Assembly: GCA_022419385.1 (NCBI GenBank) | Contig: JAJUBI010000001.1 | Location: forward strand, 5,332,001-5,396,000 | DNA from: Paraconiothyrium sp. Pb-2020 | Lineage: Eukaryota; Ascomycota; Dothideomycetes; Pleosporales; Didymosphaeriaceae | Direction: 5' to 3' | Length of the DNA stretch: 64,000 nucleotides | Shown here: in pieces, positions 56,420-64,000 of the stretch | Numbering within the stretch: position 1 is the first letter of the stretch | Layout: each line of letters begins with the position of its first letter | Notes under the pieces: model-generated | Told to the model about the DNA's origin: nothing | Database searches by the model: none | What the model saw: the letters and a program-made list of their open reading frames with translations, nothing else | Made by a program: the position numbers and the translations under genes

Positions 56420-57295
56420 CTAGAAGCGCTTGTATCCTTCCCCTTTAACGAACGTTTGCTGCCACTCCCCTTGGCTCTTACCCTCAGCAAGCTCAGCGTA
56501 GAATTGTCCATGCGCCTCGCCATCGATAGCATTGTAGGACGGAGATCCATCTGACTTTCGCTCATCTGCGTAGTAAAATCTAAAATATGTCAACTGGGCA
56601 AGATATATGAGAAACTCCATGCCGACAGGGTAGAAGTATCCCGGGATACCCTGAGTAACACGTATGTATAGATCTACTTCCCACTCAAGGACTGGGATTC
56701 GGGAACTCACTTGAAACCTCGGTTGGAGTACGCAGTTGCAGCAGCCTGGATGATATGTGCCGTTGCTGCCTTTCCAACCCCCAGATCAAGCAGAGCGGGC
56801 ATGACCGTGGTATTCAGTATGTTTCCGGTGTATATGAAAGTCCTGGAAGAAGTATGAGGAAGTTGTTCGAAGCCTTGCACCGCTTCTTGAACTGCCGCGT
56901 AAGCACTGGTGGTGTTGACACTCAGGGACTTGGTGAATTCAGCGATTGAAAGTGATGCTGGGTTCTTCGCATCTTTCGGGGTTGCAGCAGCCGCTATCAA
57001 AGATTGTCAATGCTGCTTAGAGTAGTGCGGCTGTGGACTTCGTGAACTTACCGTTGTATACTACGACACTCGGAACGCCCAATGAATTCTTAACCTTGGA
57101 GAAAACCCCAGCGACCGCTTGAGGGTCCGAAAGATCGGCTGCTATGTGTATGGCCTCCGAGGTATCGTCTGTTTCTTTTGCACTTCTCGATGTTGAGGCG
57201 ACCTTGTACCCTTGCGAAGCAAAGGTTCTCGCGACATGCTCGCCAACTCTGGATCCCGCTCCAAGAATGAGAACGACCTTCGACGTGGTAGCCAT
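56420..57295 (-). CDS. Atypical SDR-fold protein lacking the YxxxK tyrosine
   Basis: Three exons, 57295-57052, 56993-56711 and 56579-56420, give 228 aa. The N-terminus has a Rossmann fold with a glycine motif (LILGAGSRVGEHVARTFA) and an acidic DLSDPQAV turn. The NNAG position reads YNAAA. The active-site region has TFIYTGNILNTTVMPALLDLGVGKAA: the lysine is kept but the residue four before it is leucine instead of tyrosine. The C-terminus holds FYYADERKSDG and a short tail. Related fungal proteins share this layout, so it is probably a family feature rather than damage. It may bind a cofactor without classical SDR catalysis. It is divergent from an NmrA-like gene at 58035. Confidence 0.85.
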
Positions 57296-57396
57296 GTTGT
57301 TGATAACAATGAATAAGTCACGGCTGATGAAGACAATTGTAATCTATTCAAGTACATTTCAGGATTCGACCTGCAAATATAGCAGCCTCCTGTGAT

Positions 57397-57404
57397 CTAT
57401 ATAG
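57397..57404 (-). promoter_or_regulatory. TATA box of the atypical SDR gene
   Basis: CTATATAG is about 100 bp upstream of the ATG at 57295. It lies inside the divergent region shared with the NmrA-like gene. Confidence 0.4.
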
Positions 57405-57946
57405 ATTCAACCCTACCTATGGAACCCTAGAGGAAATCGTTCCGCTGGCTTACACACTTTCTCCAAGGGTATTGTTAGTATGCTTCGTACGCTTATTGTG
57501 ACACTAAGTCTGATTTGTACATTCCTCCTTCCATTTGCGGTAATGTAATGGACGGCATGATGTTCTAAGCGCACGTAGTCGTACGCTCGCGCGATTTAAT
57601 AGGTTGTTCGGTGCTCGGCCTTGGCTTGCAAATGCGTGAGGTGACTAATGCAACGTGATGCAGATCCACACACCGGAGCATCATATCTAATCATCGGTCA
57701 GCCCATCGACGCATACGGAATAGCGTGCTTTTGGTCAGATGTATAGAAGCTTGATTAGCGCTTTTTGTGCAACTTTTCCCGAGTACTACGTATGTGCCAC
57801 CACTCTACTACCAACCTAGAGTGCTGAGCGACATCAATCGCCAGCATTTGTTTGCGACATTATGTGGGTCCTGTTAACAACTTTCAATTTTCGTCCGCTG
57901 GCTGTCACGCAACCCACCCTGGTCGCCAGAATATCGTGACATGCCC

Positions 57947-57954
57947 TATATAAG
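57947..57954 (+). promoter_or_regulatory. TATA box of the NmrA-like gene
   Basis: TATATAAG lies 81 bp upstream of the start codon at 58035, in a standard position. Confidence 0.45.
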
Positions 57955-58034
57955 ACCCAACTCGTGTACTGATCTGAAGAAATGTATCTTCCATTCATCA
58001 TATACCATCTACATTACTTCTGACCATCTTCGTG

Positions 58035-59455
58035 ATGATTTCAGCAAACATTCTCGTCACTGGCGCTGCCGGCTACATGTAGAACCTCGATCTAAAGATA
58101 TAAGACAATAGCTAACATTCACTAGAGGCGGGTCTATCGTGGCGGACTTCCTGGCTGGTATCTTACCGTCTCTCGAGAAGGACAATATCATCGCAGCTGT
58201 TCGATCAGAGGAACAAGCTGCAGCCTTATCCGACTCCAATGTCAACGTGATTCGCCTCGATCTCAGCGATGGAGAGGCAGTTTCCAAGACAATCGCAGAC
58301 CAGAACAGTACGTCATTTAGTTCAATACCGCCATCAAAATATCAGGCTTAGCGATATGAAAGTTGCCATCGTTATACACACTGCCAGCTCGCTAAAACCC
58401 GAGCTTGCGTTGAACTTGATCAATGGGCTTAGTAAACAGCGCAAGGATACCAGCCGCCAAACATACTTCATTCATGTGAGTATGCACATCCTTCCGGATT
58501 CGATCGCTTACACAAATGAGACGTCGGCAATGAGTGCGTTCATGCCGAGGACCGGATGGCCAGAAGGAAAACTTCGCGGTGCTAGCACCGAAGTCTTTAC
58601 AACTGAGAAACAACTTGCGGATTCCTACCCTGTGCGCAAAGTAAGCTGCCTGGATTTGGTGCTGTTTCTGAATTTGCTTCTAACGCATGTAGACTGACGT
58701 TTCTGTGATCGAACAAGCGCAATCTCAGGGCGTCATTAGCTTCATAGTGATTCCTTGTCTTACTCGTAAGTTCACTAGAGCCTTTAAGATGCTGATCTAA
58801 CGCGCTGTATAGACGGCAAAGGCACAGGAGCCTGGAACAAGTTATCTGTCAATATACCAATTGTCATCAAAGCAAGTATTGAGCGCAAAGAAGTCCGCAG
58901 ATTCGCAGATAACATCGTAAGACAATATCTCTCATTTGTTTTCGTCAACTAAGTCATGCGACAGAAAGTTTCATACGTGCATATCTCCGATTTAACTGCC
59001 TTGTATAGCCGCATTGTCGAGAAGATACTTCGAGGCGAAGAGCCACCCAACGGATTGGAAGGATACTACTTTTCCGCGGTTTATCAAATCTCCTCTCACG
59101 ACTTCGCAGACCATCTAGCTGCAGCCCTATACGCTCGAGGTCTTGTCTTAAGCTCGAGACCAGAGGTCTGGCCAAGCGCGGAAGCTGCGGCGGAAGCCTT
59201 TGGTGTTCCCGCCAAGTTCGTGGAGTATCTCTGGAACTCAGGGTGTGTGATGCAGTCTTCACAGCTACGTCGTCGACTAATCCTGCCAGGAACGAAGCCC
59301 CCTCAACCAGCATAAACTCGGAAATAGGTTGGAAACCGATGTGGGACAAAGAGAAGTTCTTCAGAAATATTGATGATGAGATCGACGCGGTCTTGGAGCT
59401 CAGAAGCGCGAAGAGTAGCTTGATTGACTCTTTGTTTGCCGCTGCGAAAGAATAG
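58035..59455 (+). CDS. NmrA-like / extended-SDR NAD(P)-binding protein
   Basis: Eight short exons, 58035-58078, 58126-58307, 58363-58475, 58521-58640, 58693-58765, 58813-58916, 58965-59242 and 59290-59455, give 359 aa, all in phase. The dinucleotide motif is VTGAAGYIGGSIVADF across the first intron. It is followed by IIAAVRSEEQAAAL and QN/IAIVIHTASSL. Later segments include SDLTALYSRIVEKIL, YYFSAVYQISSHDFADHLA and a C-terminal helix. The fold is an extended SDR of the epimerase/NmrA type. A catalytic YxxxK is not evident, so it may be a redox sensor or a reductase of unknown substrate. Intron 2 uses the acceptor ATGAAAG, chosen because it restores NIAIVIHTAS. Confidence 0.83.
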
Positions 59456-60028
59456 TACTGGCGCCACTGACTTCAAGGGTGTTTTGATACACAAAGCGAG
59501 TAGTAGGCAATTTGAATGCTGTAGTAGGCACTCGCTGTCGGTCAACCTGGATTGCAACATGAACGTCCCTTGTTCTGAATAGCTGTAATTGTTCGTGTAT
59601 GCTCCCTTGTGTATTTCATATCTTGACTGCGTACTCTGTGTATCGACTCAGGGCTTCGCTCGGGCAATTTTGCGGCATGGATCGGTGAGTCACCACTAAT
59701 CATCATGGCACATGCGTAATGAGCTCTAGAGGGCGATACGAGTGTTGGTCACGGGAAATTATTCGTATCGTGGTGTTTCCAGACAGCCGAATGATGGTCT
59801 TGTTGGCAGTGTTGGATTTGACGTTTCGGGCTATTTCGGGTTTTATGCTTGTTGGTAAGGTCATGGAACCCCGACCAACGCGAAAACCATAACAATAGAA
59901 TATCGCACCTCGTTCCCTGCTAGACTGAAGTAAATAGCATCTCAGAGTCTGCAGCATCATATCGGTTATTCACGCAAGGAGAGATTTAGCCCGCGTAGGC
60001 TAAGTGTAAGCAGCAACATATCAGGAGT
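59456..60028. other. Intergenic region
   Basis: 573 bp lie between the NmrA-like gene and the F-box-like gene, on the same strand. Nothing is recognised. Confidence 0.4.
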
Positions 60029-60820
60029 ATGGAAAAATTTCGTCAGAGCGCCCAATCACGACTTCGCAATCTTCCCTTCGAGATACGGCTCAAGATATAC
60101 GAGCATATGACCCCACCTATCGATTCACGCCTGGTAGATTGGAGAGGACTGTTCTTATCATGCAAAGAAATTCATTACGAGATGAAACATGAACTCCTCC
60201 GGAATATGATCAAGTATTTGAATCGAATACAAAAAGACTGGATGAAAGCTCACAATGTACCTCTGCAAATCTGCGCACCAACCAGCATCACCTCTATCCA
60301 AAGACTCTCCGTCGCGATTCCCAACTCATACTTCCGCGGCCGAGAAGCTCAATTCCCGGCTACACGCATATTCTCTGCGACTTTGTTATCTCTCCTCCAG
60401 CTCAGCATCTCTCAGCTTAGCATTCGAAGATACGAAAACGACGAAAAAATGAAACGTACGACAGCCCCAGTGACGGAGCACTCCTTGGCGGATTTTGTGA
60501 GAGACCTGCTGGATTTGATGGATCCTTCCAAGCCTGCGGGAGCAATCAAGTGCGACAATGGAACCGAGTTGGTGGTCTCACGAAGCAGTGCTGTCGAGAA
60601 GATCGCTTTCGAATGGGGTACCTTTGACGGCGCGTTGGGAGATGACGACCTTGTTTTACCTTACTATGCGTCAGATTGTCCTGATGATAGGACGACAGAG
60701 TTCGTAAGGGGCCATATTTGTGCGCCGGCAACTGGGGTTGTGTGGAAGCGACGTCGATATACCTGGTATGGCCATGTTTTGGGTGATATCTGGCACGAGT
60801 CTCGCTCCTTGCCGGAATAG
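60029..60820 (+). CDS. F-box-like protein, 263 aa
   Basis: A single exon is present. The N-terminus LRNLPFEIRLKIYEHMTPPI and LFLSCKEIHYEMKHEL is the short F-box-like module typical of the many small fungal proteins of this class. The rest has no repeats; a few leucine-rich segments (ATLLSLLQLSISQLSIRRY) and an acidic GDDDLVLPYY occur. If the motif binds Skp1, the protein would be an SCF substrate adaptor, but these fungal proteins are largely uncharacterised. The start is the first ATG before the F-box. Confidence 0.78.
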   Translation: MEKFRQSAQSRLRNLPFEIRLKIYEHMTPPIDSRLVDWRGLFLSCKEIHYEMKHELLRNMIKYLNRIQKDWMKAHNVPLQICAPTSITSIQRLSVAIPNSYFRGREAQFPATRIFSATLLSLLQLSISQLSIRRYENDEKMKRTTAPVTEHSLADFVRDLLDLMDPSKPAGAIKCDNGTELVVSRSSAVEKIAFEWGTFDGALGDDDLVLPYYASDCPDDRTTEFVRGHICAPATGVVWKRRRYTWYGHVLGDIWHESRSLPE

Positions 60821-61131
60821 GATTGGATTTGAGGGCCTTGTGACATGTACATGCTGTCTGCGTCTCCTTGCCCCATTTGGAACTTAATCACCCATTTTGT
60901 TTCTGACAAAAAGAACGACCCTACCTTTCCGGTCACAGCACATGCAAGTTGGCTAGGCCTCCAAGTTTACGATAGTATTGGCGTTCCGCTCAACAGCCAT
61001 CATATTTAACCATGTGGTCTTCCAAGACGCAACGAGTTTCCACTTCCTCCCTTTGCTCTTACTTTTGCGAATCCTCAATATATGACAACAAAGTCTAAAC
61101 AGTAAATGCCGACCAAGCCATTCGAACCTTC
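60821..61131. other. Convergent 3' intergenic region
   Basis: This 311-bp region lies between two F-box-type genes that face each other. No gene is seen. Confidence 0.4.
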
Positions 61132-62682
61132 TCAAAACCCACTCCACAGCCCCGCACAGCACCAATACAATTCCGCACCCAGATGAGGTGCTCCCGATAC
61201 ATTCAACTTCCTCCTCTTCCCGAACTTCTTGAACCCAGGCTTATCTTCGTCCTTCAGCGCAAGTGCCTGGTCGCGGAGGTGCAAGATCTCAGCCTTCCAT
61301 TCTGTTTTCATGACAGCATCTCGATTTTCCTCCCGTCCCTTAAATTGTGCTACCATTTCCATTGTCTGGAGACCTCCGACTTGTGTTAGAGCGTTCCAGA
61401 AGAGGAAGAAGCGCCAGTCGCCCGGTTCTCCGTAGACGTTGGCCTCACTGTCGGAGGAGTCACGGAGCGAGTCTTCTTCATTATCGTCATCTTCATCCTC
61501 CTCGTTCTCATCATTTTCGTCGTCTTCATCCTCCTCATCTTGATCATCATCGTCGGATTCGTCGTCCTCCTCGTCACCCTCGTTAATCTCGTCATCTTCA
61601 GGCACATCGTCTTCCTGTCCTTGTGCTACTTGATCAGCCTCAGCCTCCGCTCTCGCAGCTGCCTCGCCCTGACTATCGGCTGTTGTCACGTCAGTCACCT
61701 CATTATTAGTGCCATTGCCTTTCCTTGCGATTTCTTCTCCGTCGCTAATCCTCTCTTTCCTGAACGCAGTTCTTTGCATTGTTTTGATCCAGGCATCTGG
61801 CCACTTTCCATCCTCGTTCTTCTCCATACCTGCTGCAATGAGAACCCGTCGCCACGCTCTCTTCCACAAGGTCCCTCTAAACCTAGCACCGCCGATGAGA
61901 TGCGCTAATGCCGTCTGATTTCCTTCGAGATTGTCTGCATAGGGGCTGTCCTCTGCGCCCTCGGCGTATGGGCCCACGGACAACAACTTAAACCCATCGT
62001 GCCGGCCATGGTTGGGTCCGCATGACCAATCTGGGATGCAGTACTTGATGAACTCGATTCTTGTATCGGTGTCCAGAGCGGATTTGCGATTGGACGAGGG
62101 CATGAGGAAGGATGACATGGTGCCACCAAAGAGTTCCCCGTAGATAAGAAACTGGAAGGTTGCGGACGAGACATCCGTGTACAGTGTGAAAGCATCATCA
62201 GCACCACCATTCCAGAAATTGGGCTGTTGATACCATTGACTCCCAATCATGGCATCAATGGTTGCGTTGAGTGGGTTGATTATGCTGAATCTCAGCTCAT
62301 ACATCTTCCTGATATCATCCATGGTCAGGCCCACACCTTCGGCATCATCGCTAAGTGCAAGGGACAAGACGCCTTTCATGCCACCATGAAAGGCTTCCAC
62401 GAGGCGCGCAACACGCGCCTCTCTTTCTGCTGCAACTACAACAGCCCATGCCGCTATCTGACGTGCTACAGCCAGAACAAGGAAGTGAGGGTGCGGGGAG
62501 AAGAAGGTGGGGGCTGATCGCGACGCTAAATATAGGATGGTCTTTGGCAGAGTATCGGCGAATACATTGTGCAGGCGCTTGCAGGTCGAAGATGTGTTCT
62601 TGAAATCCTCAATGTTATGCATGTACAAGGGGAGTTGGAGGAGTAGCTCGTCTGGTAGGTCCAAGAGTTTAGGTGTGGCCAT
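61132..62682 (-). CDS. F-box protein with a long acidic run, 516 aa
   Basis: A single exon begins MATPKLLDLPDELLLQLPLY, an F-box at about 5-50 (LLDLPDELLLQLP ... SSTCKRLHNVFADTLPKTIL). A helical body follows (HFLVLAVARQIAAWAVVVAA), then GARFRGTLWKRAWRRVLIAA near 275. Residues about 350-415 are almost purely Asp/Glu, encoded by GAT/GAG/GAC/GAA triplets that look like a degenerate trinucleotide repeat on the DNA. A conserved C-terminal part (WRFFLFWNALTQVGGLQTM) follows, so the acidic run is an internal insertion. A role as SCF adaptor is inferred. The antisense strand of the acidic run gives long hydrophobic frames that are not genes. Confidence 0.83.
   Translation of the reverse strand: MATPKLLDLPDELLLQLPLYMHNIEDFKNTSSTCKRLHNVFADTLPKTILYLASRSAPTFFSPHPHFLVLAVARQIAAWAVVVAAEREARVARLVEAFHGGMKGVLSLALSDDAEGVGLTMDDIRKMYELRFSIINPLNATIDAMIGSQWYQQPNFWNGGADDAFTLYTDVSSATFQFLIYGELFGGTMSSFLMPSSNRKSALDTDTRIEFIKYCIPDWSCGPNHGRHDGFKLLSVGPYAEGAEDSPYADNLEGNQTALAHLIGGARFRGTLWKRAWRRVLIAAGMEKNEDGKWPDAWIKTMQRTAFRKERISDGEEIARKGNGTNNEVTDVTTADSQGEAAARAEAEADQVAQGQEDDVPEDDEINEGDEEDDESDDDDQDEEDEDDENDENEEDEDDDNEEDSLRDSSDSEANVYGEPGDWRFFLFWNALTQVGGLQTMEMVAQFKGREENRDAVMKTEWKAEILHLRDQALALKDEDKPGFKKFGKRRKLNVSGAPHLGAELYWCCAGLWSGF
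61441..61640. repeat. Low-complexity acidic-codon tract within the F-box gene
   Basis: On the plus strand this is a run of TCN/CTC/ATC-rich triplets, complementary to the Asp/Glu codons of the F-box protein. It is likely to vary in length between strains. Confidence 0.7.
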
Positions 62683-63936
62683 TGTGTCGCCTAGTGATAA
62701 TCGTCTTCGACTAATAGTAGATGTTAGTTCGGGGTAGGATTCGTCATATATCCATCAGGAAATACGATGTGGTCTGTGAGAGGGCGGCCACAAAAGGGCT
62801 ATCGTGCGAAAGTTTGATACGGAGAGTCAACACTAACAAGGCAGCAGCTAAGGCGCCCCTCCATCAGCTGACTCGGCGGTGTTCAAGCCCCACGATGGAT
62901 GGCTACAGTAGTGGCCCTAATGGTTATCTGCAAAGCATCATCACACGGTGAGGTTCGTTTTCTTGTTGGAATGTCTCTGCCTATCCTTTGGCTCGAACCC
63001 TTTCGAAAACTGCCGACAACCCGTGGACCACACGTAACCATGTGACTACGTGAACATCCCTGTGGCGGCGATGATATATAGTCTTCCGCAAGGTAGTGGA
63101 CTATGTTTTTCCCGCATGTACAGCCTAGACCATTGCTTTGTTGATGCGATCACGGGGATCCTCGAAATTTGACCCTCTCGTGGGGCGGCGTATGACGCGC
63201 GCCTCCCGCTTTTCCCGCCCTCCGCCGTCGCAAACCCCACAGTCTCGACCTTCGACAGCCTTCAAGGCTGTCAAGCTCAGCAAAGACGCCTTGGGACGCC
63301 TCGTCAATGCATAAGCATTGATGTCTTCCTTGACAATCCAGTCGAGATAACACGCGCAGCCGTCCCTTGGCGATACCCCTTCACAAGGCCACGGCACTCT
63401 CAGCCACCATGAGATATGGTCGATAGCATCATCCAGGTATCAGATCGCATCGTCAAACCTCCTGCGCAGGGACGCGACATCGATCACCAGCACCAATGTC
63501 ACAGCATCTCGGGTCCACCTGCCTGAAACACACAGCAGGCTACGAGCGCCGCTTCTCTCCGCGCGAACGTCTGCCTACGTTGTTCGAGCCACGGTGCGCA
63601 GTGGATGGAATCTCGTTCTGCCCGCGAGCCGTGTAGAAGAAACAACGCCGTTTGCTCCGCTCGTGGCGAGAAAATGTCTGTAAGCCGCCTTCAGGTTGTT
63701 CGTCGCGAGGCATTATCCTGCCACTGTTTCAAGATGCTGTACGGCGCATACGGCAGCGCCCATGGCAGCTTTATTATGGCTAAGAACGCCGCGCTTCGCC
63801 CAGACTTCCAGTTACACCTCGTCGTCACTTACACACGTCTTGACTTCCATTTCAATCATCCCATTAAACCTTCCGTTGTCTAATAGCAACCTGTCTTATC
63901 AATCGCAGCTGTACATTCTACATAACAATTGCCGAT
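62683..63936. other. Intergenic region, 1.25 kb
   Basis: This lies upstream of the acidic F-box gene and upstream of a possible gene at the right edge. The sequence is GC-rich around 63130-63620. No frame has recognisable domains; the T-loop-like GTTCAAGCCCC near 62880 lacks a partner acceptor stem, so no tRNA is called. Confidence 0.4.
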
Positions 63937-64000
63937 ATGTTGACCAACCGCCGCTCTACCATGATGCTCCCGCGTCAAAACACCAACCCACAGATCCGCC
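63937..64000 (+). CDS. Possible 5' end of a gene cut by the window edge
   Basis: An ATG in the context GCCGATATGT opens a frame (MLTNRRSTMMLPRQNTNPQI) that runs off the right edge with no stop. It follows about 100 bp of C/T- and A-rich leader-like sequence. Only 21 codons are visible, so the product cannot be named. Confidence 0.3.
   Translation, partial: MLTNRRSTMMLPRQNTNPQIR

Larger units (their letters stand above)
57296..58034. other. Divergent intergenic region of the atypical SDR and NmrA-like genes
   Basis: This 739-bp region carries a TATA box near each end, one for each gene, which supports two separate core promoters. No coding frame is supported. Confidence 0.45.

Noticed and set aside
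61540..61908. Hydrophobic plus-strand frame across the F-box gene
   Set aside because: It is the antisense of the Asp/Glu codon run; leucine and isoleucine codons arise automatically there.
62870..62895. tRNA-like T-loop sequence (GTTCAAGCCCC)
   Set aside because: The T stem does not pair properly, and no acceptor or anticodon arm fits upstream.

Overview
This window is nuclear DNA of a filamentous ascomycete. The evidence is many short GT-AG introns (mostly 45-65 bp) with phase-consistent joins, dense genes on both strands, and recognisable Pezizomycotina families: HET domain, NACHT-type STAND, PTH11-like rhodopsin-domain membrane protein, TRI12-like MFS, GH2 chitosan glucosaminidase, GH5 exo-glucanase and F-box proteins. 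Gene content fits a Dothideomycete, but that level is an inference. I see no rRNA, tRNA, CRISPR array or intact transposon. All gene models were built by hand from reading frames, splice signals and family alignment from memory.

Layout. 0-20 kb is mostly housekeeping: an RNA-binding protein with an exonuclease-like domain, RRM and RanBP2 fingers (-); an F-box/LRR protein (+) converging on a GT25-type glycosyltransferase (-); an RA-PH coiled-coil protein (+); glycogen synthase (+); and a TRK potassium transporter (+). 20-32 kb looks like an accessory segment with large gaps: a six-cysteine secreted peptide, a divergent pair of short-chain dehydrogenases, a rhodopsin-domain membrane protein, a TRI12-like MFS transporter and a secreted GH43-like enzyme. 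32.9-37.2 kb holds a NACHT STAND gene and a HET-domain gene tail to tail, 72 bp apart. This pair is a candidate allorecognition or cell-death module.

38-46 kb returns to conserved genes: a cytochrome b5/b5-reductase fusion, the APC/C subunit Cdc16 divergent from the splicing factor Yju2, and an acyl-CoA dehydrogenase. 46-54 kb is a carbohydrate and surface block: an intact GH2 exo-glucosaminidase with a short uORF that overlaps its start codon, a kelch-repeat membrane protein with an apparent frameshift at an A7/T7 tract, and a GH5 exo-1,3-glucanase that looks like a pseudogene because its catalytic NEP segment is gone. 54.9-64 kb holds an acidic conserved protein, an atypical SDR divergent from an NmrA-like protein, an F-box-like protein, a second F-box protein with a long acidic run, and possibly the 5' end of one more gene at the right edge.

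The most interesting signals are the STAND-HET pair, the cluster of lesions in the neighbouring kelch and GH5 genes, the degenerate exonuclease fold in the first gene, the atypical SDR without its catalytic tyrosine, and the start-overlapping uORF of the GH2 gene.
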